Shown here in pieces: positions 43,855 to 52,975 of a stretch of 52,994 nucleotides of DNA. Origin of the DNA: Mesorhizobium mediterraneum (GTDB lineage Bacteria; Pseudomonadota; Alphaproteobacteria; Rhizobiales; Rhizobiaceae). The stretch is taken from the NCBI RefSeq assembly GCF_002284565.1, contig NZ_NPKI01000052.1, positions 1-52,994 of the forward strand, in the 5' to 3' direction. How positions within the stretch are numbered: position 1 is the stretch's first letter; each line of letters starts with the position of its first letter. The position numbers were made by a program, and so were the translations under genes. Under the pieces are notes generated by a model. That model ran no database searches. It was not told the DNA's origin and saw only the letters and a list, made by a program, of their open reading frames with translations.

Positions 43855-45975
43855 CTAGGACAAGGTCGCGTCCAACTTCGTGGCATGGTCCAACTTTTGG
43901 CCGCCGAGTCCTTGGCTTCGTCGTTTTTTGGACTGATCATTCTTGACTTCCAATGTCCGCTCCAAGCTCTGCAGCCTTGCGAGTTCGGCGTAAGGGATGT
44001 GGCAGCGGATTGTGTGGCCTGACTGGGCCTCGGTGAGTTCGGGCTCCTGCGTCTTGCAGATGGCGCCGATCTTGCGCGGGCAGCGCGTGTGGAAGGCGCA
44101 GCCAGTCGGTGGATTGGCGGCGCTGGGGATCTCGCCGTCGAGGCGGATGCGCGAGCTCTCCGTCCGGTCGAGCTTCGGCACGGCCGACAGAAGCGCTTCC
44201 GTGTAGGGATGATGCGGGCCGGAGAACACCGCTTCCGACGGCCCGAACTCCATGATGCGGCCAAGATAGAGCACGGCGATCTTGTCGGAGAGGTAACGCA
44301 CCACGCCGAGATCATGCGAGATGAAGATGTAGCTGACGTCCTGCTTCGACTGCAGGTCGGCCAAGAGGTTGAGGATCGCCGCCTGCACCGAGACATCGAG
44401 CGCCGAGGTCGGCTCGTCGCAGACCACGATGCGCGGATCGCCGGCAAAGGCGCGCGCGATCGCCACGCGCTGCTTCAGTCCGCCCGACAGCTGGCGCGGC
44501 TTGACGGCGAGATGGTGATCGGTGAGCCGCACCGAGTGCACGAGCTCTTCGAGGCGTGTGTCCAGCGTCTTGCCGGTCAGCCCGCCCAGCCGCTTCAATG
44601 CGCGGCTGAGAATGTGCCGGATCGAATGCGAGCGGTTGAGCGCCGAATCCGGGTTCTGGAAGACGATCTGCACCGCCTTGACCTGGTCCTCCGAGCGGCT
44701 TGCAAGCCGCGGCGCCAATTGCTTGCCCTCGAGCTCGATGCTGCCGCCTTCGTCCGGCGGGACGAGGCCGAGCAGCAGCCTTGCGAAAGTCGTTTTGCCG
44801 CTGCCGGATTCGCCGACCAGGCCGAGCGTCTCACCGGGCCTCAGGCTGACCGAGACATCCTTGACGGCTCGGAGCGGATGGCCGTGGCTGCCATAGGTCT
44901 TGTTTAGCCCCTTGACCTGCAGCACCGGCGGCGCCTGCGTCGGCGCGACAGCGGGAACATCGGCGGGCGTGGCGCGTGGCAGCGACTGCGCCTTGTCATG
45001 GTAGTGGCAGCGCGACAGGCGGCCGTCGCCGAGTTCGTAGAGCGGCGGCGGCTCGCTGCGGCAGCGCTCGGTGGCCAGTGCGCAGCGGTCGGCGAAAGCG
45101 CATCCGACGATATTGGCGCCGATGCCGGGCAGGAAGCCCGGGATGGTGTCGAGCCGGCCCTGGTCCTTGCGCTGGCCGCCGCGCGGCAGGCAGCGCAGCA
45201 GTGCCACGGTGTAGGGATGGCGCGGGTCGTTGAAGACATCCCTGGTCGAGCCTTCCTCGACTAGCATGCCGGCATAGAGCACGCCGACGCGGTCGCACAT
45301 GTGGGAGACGACGGCAAGGTTATGGCTGATGAACAGGATCGAGGCCGACAACTCGCGCCGCAACTGCCCGATCAGGTCGAGCACCTCGGCTTCGACCGTG
45401 GCGTCGAGGCCGGTCGTCGGCTCGTCGAGGATCAGCATCGAGGGGTCGTTGGCCAGAGCCATGGCGATCGCCACGCGCTGCTGCATGCCGCCGGAGAGCT
45501 GGTGCGGATAGCGCTGCATGACGCTCACCGGGTCGGAGATGCGCACCCGGTTGAGCATAGCGATCGCCTTGTCCTCCGCCGCCTGTCCGGTGACGCCGGC
45601 AAGCTCGAAAATCTCGGTCAACTGCCGGGCGATGCGCAGCGACGGGTTCAGCGCCTTGCCGGGGTCCTGGTAGACCATCGACACGCTGTCGGCGCGGGCG
45701 CGCCTGAGCGCCTCGCCGTCAAGCTTCATAACATCCTTGCCGTCGAGCGCGATCGATCCGCCGGTGATCGAGCCGTTGCGCGGCATATAGCGCACCACCG
45801 ACAGCGCAACGGTCGACTTGCCGCAGCCGGATTCGCCGACCAGCCCGTAGGCCTCGCCGGCCTTGATGGTCAGGTTGACGTTGCGCAGCACCGCGCGGTT
45901 GCGGCGGCCAACGCGATACGCGACCGAAAGGTCCTTCAGTTCGAGCGCGTTGGCGGCTTGCCTAGGTTCAGTCAT
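43855..45975 (-). CDS. Fused double ATP-binding subunit of a peptide-type ABC importer
   Basis: This 706-residue protein joins two nucleotide-binding domains of the DppD/DppF (OppD/OppF) type that power import. The first has Walker A GESGCGKS (about 46-53), signature LSGGMQQR and Walker B MLILDEPT. The second has GESGSGKT, signature LSGGLKQR and IVVCDEPTSALD. Each ends with a cysteine-rich oligopeptide-type C-terminal motif (CAFADRCALATERC and CAFHTRCPRKIGAIC). Start MTEPRQAANALEL at 45975 overlaps the upstream permease by eight bases. Such fusions are common in rhizobia. It is last in the dpp-like operon. Confidence 0.94.
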   Translation of the reverse strand: MTEPRQAANALELKDLSVAYRVGRRNRAVLRNVNLTIKAGEAYGLVGESGCGKSTVALSVVRYMPRNGSITGGSIALDGKDVMKLDGEALRRARADSVSMVYQDPGKALNPSLRIARQLTEIFELAGVTGQAAEDKAIAMLNRVRISDPVSVMQRYPHQLSGGMQQRVAIAMALANDPSMLILDEPTTGLDATVEAEVLDLIGQLRRELSASILFISHNLAVVSHMCDRVGVLYAGMLVEEGSTRDVFNDPRHPYTVALLRCLPRGGQRKDQGRLDTIPGFLPGIGANIVGCAFADRCALATERCRSEPPPLYELGDGRLSRCHYHDKAQSLPRATPADVPAVAPTQAPPVLQVKGLNKTYGSHGHPLRAVKDVSVSLRPGETLGLVGESGSGKTTFARLLLGLVPPDEGGSIELEGKQLAPRLASRSEDQVKAVQIVFQNPDSALNRSHSIRHILSRALKRLGGLTGKTLDTRLEELVHSVRLTDHHLAVKPRQLSGGLKQRVAIARAFAGDPRIVVCDEPTSALDVSVQAAILNLLADLQSKQDVSYIFISHDLGVVRYLSDKIAVLYLGRIMEFGPSEAVFSGPHHPYTEALLSAVPKLDRTESSRIRLDGEIPSAANPPTGCAFHTRCPRKIGAICKTQEPELTEAQSGHTIRCHIPYAELARLQSLERTLEVKNDQSKKRRSQGLGGQKLDHATKLDATLS

Positions 45976-46858
45976 TGAACGCTCCATGCACGCCGTCGGC
46001 CACCAGGTTGACGCCGATGACCAGCGAGGCGATGGCCAGGGCATCGAACAGCACCGTCCACCAGAAGCCGCCGCCGATCATGCCGTAATTGGAGGAGATC
46101 GAAAGGCCCCAGTCGGGCGAGGGCGGCTGGATGCCGAAGCCTATGAAGGAGAGCGTGGCGACGGCGAAGATGGCATAGCCCAGCCGCACCGTCGTCTCGA
46201 CCAGGATCGGCGGGATGACGTTGGGCAGGATCTCGATGAACATCGTGTGCACCGCCCCCTCGTGGCGCAGCTTTGCCGCCGCGACATAGTCGAGCTCGCG
46301 TTCGGCCAGCACCGCGGAGCGGACCGTGCGGGCGATGATCGGCGCGAAGCTCAGGCCGATGACGACGATGACGGTCACCTTCGAGGTGCCGAGCGCGACG
46401 ATGGCGAGCAGCGCGATGATCACCACCGGGATCGCCATGAAGGCTTCCAGCACGCGGCTGATGACATCGTCGACGATGTTGCGGAAATAACCGATGACGA
46501 GGCCGAGCGCGGTGCCGGCGATGGTCGCCAGGATGGTTGCCAGCGGCGCTACGGTCAGGATGTCGCGCGAGCCGACAATGACGCGCGAGAACACGTCGCG
46601 GCCGAGCTGGTCGGTGCCGAACCAGTGATCGGCCGCTGGCGGCGCAAGCGCGTTGATGATGTCGCTTGCCAGCGGATCGTAGGGGACAAAGCACTGGCCG
46701 AACAGCGCACAGATGGCCCAGAACAGCAGGATGAAAAGTCCGGTCAGGAAGGTGCCGGACCTCGCCAGCGAATGCAGCACCTCGCCCCAGGGGCTGCGCT
46801 GCGCGGTGTCGGGTGCGGAGGATGCCGGCATGCCGACGGGCGTGTCTGCTGCGCTCAT
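45968..46858 (-). CDS. ABC importer permease, DppC/OppC type
   Basis: The 296-residue membrane protein starts MSAADTPVGMPASSAP. It has an N-terminal transmembrane helix (FLTGLFILLFWAICALFG), a periplasmic part with DPLASDIINALAPPAADHWFGTDQLGRDVFSRVI typical of DppC, and five further helices. The EAA-loop equivalent is near ELDYVAAAKLRHEGAVHTMFIEILPNVIPPILV. The start overlaps the dppB-like stop by four bases and its end overlaps the ATPase gene, so translation is coupled. Confidence 0.93.
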   Translation of the reverse strand: MSAADTPVGMPASSAPDTAQRSPWGEVLHSLARSGTFLTGLFILLFWAICALFGQCFVPYDPLASDIINALAPPAADHWFGTDQLGRDVFSRVIVGSRDILTVAPLATILATIAGTALGLVIGYFRNIVDDVISRVLEAFMAIPVVIIALLAIVALGTSKVTVIVVIGLSFAPIIARTVRSAVLAERELDYVAAAKLRHEGAVHTMFIEILPNVIPPILVETTVRLGYAIFAVATLSFIGFGIQPPSPDWGLSISSNYGMIGGGFWWTVLFDALAIASLVIGVNLVADGVHGAFND

Positions 46859-47784
46859 TGCTCTGCTCCCAGCCGGATACGCGGATTGAGCACGGAATAG
46901 AGGAAGTCGGCCATCAATGTGGCCACCGCATAGACGATGCCGATGGTGAGGATGCCGGCCTCGAGCATCGGGAAATCCTTGCCGCGCGCGGCAGTGAAGA
47001 TCAGCGAGCCGATGCCCTGGTAGCGGAACAGCGTCTCGATCACGACCAGGCCGCCGATGAGGTAGCCGGTCTGTGTGGCAATCACGGTGACGGTCGGCAG
47101 CAGTGCGTTGCGCAGCACATGCCGCCAGATCACCGTGCGCCACGGCAGACCTTTAAGCACCGCAGTGCGCGTATAGTCGGAATCGAGCGCCTCGATCATG
47201 CCGGACCGCGCCATGCGGGCGATATAGCCGAACAGCACCAAAAACAGCGGCAGCGACGGCAGGATGAGATAATAGAGCTGCGTGAAGAAGCCGGCGCCCT
47301 TCGGCCAGGCGGCGGCGATCGGCAGCCAGCGCAGCCAGACGCCGAAGATCAGGATCAGGATGATGCCGGTGACGAATTCCGGCAACACCGTCACCGACAG
47401 CCCGCCGAGGCTGATGATGCGGTCGAGCGGCCGGTTGAGGTTGAGCGCGGCGACGACGCCGCCGAGGATGCCGATCGGCACCACCAGCACGAAGGCGACC
47501 GCCGCCAGCTTCATCGAATTGCCGAGCGCATCGATGACGAAAGGCGCGACCGGCGAGCGGAAGATGTAGGACGTGCCCATGTCGCCCTGGACGAAATTGG
47601 AGATCCAGCCCCAGTACTGTGCCAGCAGCGGGCGATCGACGCCGAGCGTGTGATTGAGCGCGTCGACCGCACGCTGGTCGGCGAACGGCCCCAATATGGC
47701 GCGCCCGACATTGCCCGGCAGCACCTGGCCGCCAAGGAACACCATGATACTAAGCAGGAATAGCGTGATCAGCGACAGGGACAC
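46855..47784 (-). CDS. ABC importer permease, DppB/OppB type
   Basis: The protein has the six-helix DppB layout with LITLFLLSIMVFLGGQVLPGN at the start, GVDRPLLAQYWGWISNFVQGDMGTSYIFRSPVAPFVIDALGNSMKLA, and the EAA-like loop DYTRTAVLKGLPWRTVIWRHVLRNALLPTVT. GTG at 47784 is the first conventional start. The family's usual N-terminus (LCFFARRV) is encoded in frame directly upstream, beginning at an ATT codon (47808) eight nt behind AGGAG. ATT may be a rare start or a mutated ATG. It follows the binding-protein gene after a strong palindrome. Confidence 0.9.
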   Translation of the reverse strand: MSLSLITLFLLSIMVFLGGQVLPGNVGRAILGPFADQRAVDALNHTLGVDRPLLAQYWGWISNFVQGDMGTSYIFRSPVAPFVIDALGNSMKLAAVAFVLVVPIGILGGVVAALNLNRPLDRIISLGGLSVTVLPEFVTGIILILIFGVWLRWLPIAAAWPKGAGFFTQLYYLILPSLPLFLVLFGYIARMARSGMIEALDSDYTRTAVLKGLPWRTVIWRHVLRNALLPTVTVIATQTGYLIGGLVVIETLFRYQGIGSLIFTAARGKDFPMLEAGILTIGIVYAVATLMADFLYSVLNPRIRLGAEQ

Positions 47785-47827
47785 ACGCCGGGCAAAGAAG
47801 CAGAGAATGGCTATGGCTCCTTATGAA

Positions 47828-47851
47828 GCCAGCCCCCACGTGGGGGCTGGC
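47828..47851. terminator. GC-rich 24-bp palindrome between binding-protein and permease genes
   Basis: GCCAGCCCCCAC and its exact reverse complement form a very stable hairpin 27 bp after the binding-protein stop. There is no long T-tract. Such structures after the first gene often protect the upstream mRNA or partly stop transcription, so that more binding protein than permease is made. Confidence 0.75.
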
Positions 47852-47878
47852 CGTTAGAGTAGGGCTTTGGCTTTTCGC

Positions 47879-49543
47879 TTAGGCCTTCGATGCCTTCTCG
47901 AGGAACAACTGCCCCATGGCGGACGGCTGCACCCCAGTCACGCCCTTCGCCGTCCCTGTCAGGTAATCGGCGAAATAAGTAAACAGGACAGGCGTTTCCT
48001 CGAGCAACAGCTCCTGGATCTTGCCGGCCGTGGCCTTCTGCGCCTCAAGATCAAGCGCCGCGATGTAGCTGTCAACCAGCATGTCGTATTTCTCGTTCTT
48101 GAAGTGCGCGGAGTTCCAGGTGCCGTCGCTCTTCAGGGGTGCTGCAAGAAACACATTCGGCACCCCTCGATGACCGTAGCCGGTGATGCCCATGACCGAA
48201 TCCAGCCAGGGCGATTTGCCGAACACTGCGTCTCCGTAATAGGCGCCTTCATCGAGGATGTTGAGATCGAGTTCGATGCCGATTTCCTTGACCCAGTTCT
48301 GGATGAGCTGGGCGTATGCGGGGATTTCCTGAAAGCTCATGGCGGTCAGCGTCACCTTGAAGCCCTTGCCGGCGCCGGCAGCTTCCATCAGCTGCTTGGC
48401 CTGGGCGATGTCCCGCCTACGCTGCGGCACGCTCGTATCGCTTGACGGATAGACAGGCGCGAACGGGCTATCATTGCCCATCGAGGCGCGACCCTTCAAC
48501 AGGCCTGCCACCACCTTGTCGCGATCGATTGAGAGCGCAAGGGCGCGACGCACGCGCGGGTCCTTGAACGGGTCGGAATCGCAGCGCATGTGCACTTGCC
48601 GATTCGTCGTCGCCTTCAGACTGATGATTCCTACGTTCGGATCGTTGAGCAGGCCAATGCTGGTCAGACCCGACAGCTGATTGATGATGTCTACCTGGCC
48701 GCCCTGCAGTCCCAGGATCTGCGGCTGGATGTCTGCGAAGAAAGTGAACTCGGTGCGATCAGGCAACGCCTTCTCGCCCCAGTAGTCCTCGTTGCGCACA
48801 AAGGAAGCGCCGACCTTGGGCGTGTAGTTTTCCCGCTTGAACGGCCCGGTACCGTCGAAGCTTTTTTCATAGTCGCCCTTGTAGCTGGCTGGTAGAATGA
48901 TGGCGTTGTAATTGTCCGATGAGACCATATAGGGGAAGTTGCCGTTCGGCGCGTCGAGGTGGAACTCGACTGTGTAATCGTCGATTTTTTTGGTCGCGCC
49001 CTTCTGCAGAACGCCCTTGAAGACTGACAGCGCATTGGACGAGCCGGCCGGATCGGCGAGCCGGTCGAAGGTAGCCACCACGTCGTCGGCCCTCATCTCG
49101 CCGCCGCTGTGGAATTTAACTCCTTTGCGCAGCTTGAAGGTCCATACGGTGCCTTTGTCATTCGGCTTCCAACTTTCGGCCAGGACGGGCCGCAGCACGA
49201 GGTCGGGGCCATCGATACAGAGGAACTCCCCCACCTGCTGAACCATCAAGTAGCCGCCGCCGTCTGCATTGGTGACCGGGTCGATGGCCCCTGCAGGCGC
49301 GTAGCAGGCAACGCGGATGGTGGCGCCTGGCGCGCCCTGCGCCCGGGCAAGCGATGGCGCGGCGCCGAAACCCGCGGCCATGCCGATGCGGCCGAGCAGC
49401 GGCAGTGACAGGCCGAGCAGGCTGCCGTGGCGCACGAAATCGCGGCGGCTGACGCGGCCGTCGACAAGACCATCTATGAGGTGGCTTTCGAGCGGCGCAC
49501 GATCGCGCCGGATAAGATCGAGAATGCGGTAGTTCGTTTTCAC
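47879..49543 (-). CDS. Periplasmic substrate-binding protein of a peptide-type ABC importer
   Basis: The 554-residue protein belongs to the SBP family 5 (DppA/OppA/NikA). A twin-arginine signal, VSRRDFVRHGSLLGLSLPLLGRIGMAAGF, ending in a likely cleavage after ARA, is at about 31-68. The mature part has GGYLMVQQVGEFLC, LAESWKPNDKGTVWTFKLRKGVKFHSGGEMRADDVVATFDRLAD, and RVRRALALSIDRDKVV. The start is GTG at 49543 with GGGAGG nine nt upstream. It is the first gene of the ABC operon and is divergent from the Rieske oxygenase, which suggests import of that enzyme's substrate or a related plant compound. The ligand is unknown. Confidence 0.93.
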   Translation of the reverse strand: MKTNYRILDLIRRDRAPLESHLIDGLVDGRVSRRDFVRHGSLLGLSLPLLGRIGMAAGFGAAPSLARAQGAPGATIRVACYAPAGAIDPVTNADGGGYLMVQQVGEFLCIDGPDLVLRPVLAESWKPNDKGTVWTFKLRKGVKFHSGGEMRADDVVATFDRLADPAGSSNALSVFKGVLQKGATKKIDDYTVEFHLDAPNGNFPYMVSSDNYNAIILPASYKGDYEKSFDGTGPFKRENYTPKVGASFVRNEDYWGEKALPDRTEFTFFADIQPQILGLQGGQVDIINQLSGLTSIGLLNDPNVGIISLKATTNRQVHMRCDSDPFKDPRVRRALALSIDRDKVVAGLLKGRASMGNDSPFAPVYPSSDTSVPQRRRDIAQAKQLMEAAGAGKGFKVTLTAMSFQEIPAYAQLIQNWVKEIGIELDLNILDEGAYYGDAVFGKSPWLDSVMGITGYGHRGVPNVFLAAPLKSDGTWNSAHFKNEKYDMLVDSYIAALDLEAQKATAGKIQELLLEETPVLFTYFADYLTGTAKGVTGVQPSAMGQLFLEKASKA

Positions 49544-49822
49544 GTGTGATGACCTCCCTTGCTATGATGCCTAGCCAGCATGTTTGGCGCGGCGAACGAC
49601 TTGACGCCAGCGAACACCTCGATCTGATCTCGCGTTGCTGAAATACTCTCCCGCTCGACCTTCGCGTTCGCCGGCTTCGCACGCCCCAGCCAACCTCCGG
49701 CGTCTGCCCTGCCTCCGCAGCCTCCACGGCCAAACTATGGCAAAACAGAGGACGGTCTTCACACGATAAGAACGCGGCCAATGACCAAGAAAAATGCAGT
49801 CACTCACGGGCAGTTTCGCGAT

Positions 49823-49854
49823 TGACAGAATGACAGGACGTGAGCATTCTGTCA
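49823..49854. promoter_or_regulatory. Inverted repeat upstream of the Rieske oxygenase gene
   Basis: TGACAGAATG and its exact reverse complement CATTCTGTCA are separated by 12 bp and lie 28 bp before the oxygenase start. This is a likely operator for a dimeric regulator that may also act on the divergent ABC operon. No regulator gene is present in the block. Confidence 0.72.
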
Positions 49855-49882
49855 AAAATCTAACTTCCGAAGGGAGCGAACA

Positions 49883-51115
49883 ATGATTGATCTGAGGCGG
49901 GTCAGGGAACTCTTCGATGCTCGGTTGCCTGGTTACAGCTTGCCGCAAGAATTCTATACCGATCCCGAGATCTTCGAATTCGATTTGGAAGCCGTCCACG
50001 CGCGCTCTTGGATTTTTGTCGGGTTAGAGGCGGAGATCCCCTCGGCCGGTAGTTACCTGGCAACGACGATCGGCCGCAGTCCGATCATTGTAGTGCGTGA
50101 TCGTGACGGGACGCTGCGAGGCTTTTACAACACCTGTCGCCATCGTGGCGCCCAAATTTGTGAGACTGGCCATGGCTGCAAGCCCGTGCTCGTCTGTCCA
50201 TATCATCAGTGGAGCTACCGACTCGACGGCTCACTGCAAGGGACGCCCAGAATGCACGAGAGCTTCGATCCTGCGGGCATTCATCTTTTGCCCATTCATG
50301 TCGAGACTGTCGCCGGGACTGTGTATGTCTGTCTTGCGGACGAGCCGCCGCCCTTTGAGAAGTTCAGGAATGAGGTCGAGCCACTGCTGGCTCCCAGTCG
50401 CCTCATAGATGCCAAGCTTGTTTATGAAAAAACGGTCGTGGAGCGTGCGAACTGGAAACTCGCTATGGAAAACGCGAGCGAATGCTATCATTGCGCCGTG
50501 GGCCATCCGAGCCTTACCGCTTCGGCCTACCCGCTCGCAACGCGCCGAGATCTTGACCGCTGGAATATGGCTTGCGATGAATTCACCAGCCGCATGACAG
50601 CTGCTGGCGTGCCGAGTGGTCAAGTTGACGGCGACTGGTTCACAGCTTTCCGTTTTCCACTCAAGGAAGGCTGCGTTTCCCTAACGATGGATGGTAAGCC
50701 CTCCGTCAGGAAGCTGTTCACCGAGAATATTGGGTGGATGCGGTGGTCGCTACATTCAAGTGCTTATGCTCATGCCCTATGCGACTACACGGCCACGTTC
50801 AGTGCAATTCCGATAGGGGTGCAAGAGACAGCGATTACGTGGAAAATCTACGTGCATAAGGACGCGCAAGAGGGCGTTGATTACACTCTAGACAGCCTGA
50901 CTTCACTTTGGGATAAGACAAACTTCGAAGATCGGGACCTCGCCGAGATGAATCAGCGCGGCGTAAATGGGAAAGGATACCTTCCGGGTCCGTACTCGCA
51001 AGAGGCCGAGTCGTACGCCTTAAATTTTGTCGATTGGTATTGTGCCCAGGTGGGAGCGCATCTCGACTCGCAGACTAAGAAAGCGGGCAGCACGTCGCGC
51101 AGCGTTATGGCATAA
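49883..51115 (+). CDS. Rieske non-heme iron oxygenase alpha subunit (betaine demethylase-like)
   Basis: The 410-residue enzyme carries a Rieske [2Fe-2S] domain with CRHRG (Cys85, His87) and CPYHQW (Cys105, His108). Its catalytic domain has NWKLAMENASECYHCAVGHPSL near 193-214, which includes the iron-binding His residues. The N-terminal LPGYSLPQEFYTDPEIFEFDLEAVHARSWIFVG and C-terminal GYLPGPYSQEAESYALNFVDWYCAQ are close in pattern to GbcA and stachydrine demethylases, which remove N-methyl groups from betaines. The exact substrate is inference. AAGGGAG precedes the ATG. A reductase gene follows after 23 bp. Confidence 0.88.
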   Translation: MIDLRRVRELFDARLPGYSLPQEFYTDPEIFEFDLEAVHARSWIFVGLEAEIPSAGSYLATTIGRSPIIVVRDRDGTLRGFYNTCRHRGAQICETGHGCKPVLVCPYHQWSYRLDGSLQGTPRMHESFDPAGIHLLPIHVETVAGTVYVCLADEPPPFEKFRNEVEPLLAPSRLIDAKLVYEKTVVERANWKLAMENASECYHCAVGHPSLTASAYPLATRRDLDRWNMACDEFTSRMTAAGVPSGQVDGDWFTAFRFPLKEGCVSLTMDGKPSVRKLFTENIGWMRWSLHSSAYAHALCDYTATFSAIPIGVQETAITWKIYVHKDAQEGVDYTLDSLTSLWDKTNFEDRDLAEMNQRGVNGKGYLPGPYSQEAESYALNFVDWYCAQVGAHLDSQTKKAGSTSRSVMA

Positions 51116-51138
51116 CCTCCATAAGCGTGAGGAGAAGC

Positions 51139-52092
51139 GTGACTGCGATACAGTACGAATTGACGCTTCGCGTGGAATCAGTAACCCGCGAAGCGGAGGG
51201 TGTTGTAAGCCTCACCCTCGTCAATGCGGACGGATCCGCGTTGCCGTCCTGGGAGCCCGGCTCCCACATCGGCATTATAGTCCCAAGTGGCCGCTGTGCG
51301 CACTACTCGCTCTGCGGCCCTCTGGCCGCGGCTTATTGGCAAATTGCCGTCCTGTTGCAGAAAGACGGTCGTGGAGCGTCGCGTCACATCCACGAGAGCC
51401 TAAAACCTGGTGAGATCCTTGCCGCCAGTGGACCTCGCAACAATTTTGCTTTGCTACCGGCAAGGCGCTATCTTTTCATCGCCGGTGGGATCGGCATTAC
51501 GCCCATGCTGCCGATGATCGAATCCGTCGAACAAGCCGGTGTGCCTTGGCAGTTAATCTATGGCGGTCGCGACTTAGCCAGTATGGCGTTTGTCGGGAAA
51601 CTCAGAGATCACAACTCCCGTGTAGTCATTCTTCCCCAAGACAGGTTTGGACTCATTCCCGTGGCGGAGCTTGCCGATTCTCTGCCCGAGGGATGCCTTA
51701 TTTATTGCTGCGGTCCCGAGCCGTTGCTGATGGTAGTTCAGGAGGTGCTCTCCTCAAGAGGATTGCCCGAGGCCCGTGTCGAGCGATTCCAAGTCGCGCC
51801 AGGCTTGACCGACAAGAGCCGAAATCAATCATTCATGGTGCATCTCGCCCGGAGCGGTCGGTCGATCGAGATTGGCGCCCAAGAAAGCATCGTCGAGGGG
51901 CTGGCCAAGCACGGAGTCGTTATTACTACGTCTTGCGAGGAAGGTTTCTGCGGCACCTGCAAAACCCGGGTTCTGGCGGGGCAGGTCGAGCATCGCGATT
52001 GTTTCCTTACGGAAGGCGAGAAGGCGCGGCAGGATTCGATCCTCCCGTGCGTGTCGCGGGCTATGCGGCAGAGTCTTACCTTGGACCTATGA
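51139..52092 (+). CDS. Ferredoxin-type oxygenase reductase (VanB/GbcB type)
   Basis: The roughly 317-residue protein passes electrons from NAD(P)H to the Rieske oxygenase. The flavin domain has HYSLCGP at about 54-60 (RxYS-like, with His for Arg), and the NAD domain has FIAGGIGITPMLPM near 115-128 and CCGPEPLL. The C-terminal plant-type [2Fe-2S] domain has CEEGFCGTC and a later Cys in SILPCVSRA. The start is GTG at 51139 because AGGAG lies at 51130-51134, and an in-frame GTG at 51127 would add four residues. It is in an operon with the oxygenase. Confidence 0.9.
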   Translation: MTAIQYELTLRVESVTREAEGVVSLTLVNADGSALPSWEPGSHIGIIVPSGRCAHYSLCGPLAAAYWQIAVLLQKDGRGASRHIHESLKPGEILAASGPRNNFALLPARRYLFIAGGIGITPMLPMIESVEQAGVPWQLIYGGRDLASMAFVGKLRDHNSRVVILPQDRFGLIPVAELADSLPEGCLIYCCGPEPLLMVVQEVLSSRGLPEARVERFQVAPGLTDKSRNQSFMVHLARSGRSIEIGAQESIVEGLAKHGVVITTSCEEGFCGTCKTRVLAGQVEHRDCFLTEGEKARQDSILPCVSRAMRQSLTLDL

Positions 52093-52497
52093 TTGCCGGC
52101 AAAGCCTATGTCGCCCACCGCAGGGTGGTTTCTATCGCCCATGCATCGCAGTGGCTGCTGCCGCGGTGCTCTCCAATAGTTCGCGATAAAGGATCGCCGG
52201 CTCCGCAATCGTGACCGTCTTTCAACCAACTGTATTACAATGAGATTACCTTTGCACTATGGGACGATACAGTCTCAACTTCCCACACTCCCGTCAATTG
52301 AGACCGCACCCAGAGGGCACCCAGAGGCCGGCTGCTCCGGCTGCCATTCTGATTGAAAACGACCCGGGGCAAAGTTTTGACGGCCTTTTCTTGATTGTCA
52401 CTGCATCTTCAGCGGTGCTTCGGTGCTTCTGAAGTTCCGCTTGATGACCCATGAGGAGCGGCCGCGTTATATAGTCGACCGTGAACAATGAGATTGG
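52093..52497. other. No gene recognised after the reductase
   Basis: Short open frames only. The DNA appears to be IS flanks and an intergenic region, with no clear terminator after the reductase. Confidence 0.45.
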
Positions 52498-52870
52498 TCA
52501 GGCTTCGATCTCGTTTGGCTGACTTTGGAGGGCTGCGATGAGAAGCCACAAAAGCTGCCTGAACCAGTTGAGCAGGAGGGAGAAGTTGTAGCCGGCGGCG
52601 GCCAGGACGGCGTTGAGGGCGTCGCCCTGCTGGCCGGCGAGGTAGTTGCGTCCCATCCGATGCTCGGCCTTGATATGGCCGATGACGGGCTCGATGGCGG
52701 AGCGGCGGCGCATCTGGCGCTTGATGGCCGGGGTGACGCGGCGTTTCTGGCCGCTGGTGAAGACCCTGAGCTTATGGCTCTGCGATCGTTGTGACGGCGA
52801 TAGCCGGCATCGGCGAGGACGCGGCCGATCTCGTTGCCGATGGCCTTTTCCATGTCGGGGAGGACGCTTG
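52498..52870 (-). pseudogene. IS5-family transposase C-terminal remnant
   Basis: GNEIGRVLADAGYR reads in one frame near 52830. After a frameshift near 52785, SHKLRVFTSGQKRRVTPAIKRQMRRRSAIEPVIGHIKAEHRMGRNYLAGQQGDALNAVLAAAGYNFSLLL follows to the stop at 52498. This is the C-terminal third of an IS5-type transposase with the last catalytic Glu (AIEPVIGH). Upstream of 52870 the sequence changes to another IS. Confidence 0.8.
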
Positions 52871-52975
52871 CCAGCGTGTGGCCGTCATAGATCCCATGAG
52901 GAGTGGATAGCGGCCTAGGTGTTTGATCCCGGACTTTAATGGCGCATCATTGCCGTCCGAATCAAAGGATGCGCT

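Noticed and set aside
45301..47763. Several 200-345 codon plus-strand frames opposite the ABC transporter genes
   Set aside because: They are rich in Arg, Asp and His as expected for antisense of GC-rich genes. The minus-strand genes have clear ABC motifs and coupled starts.
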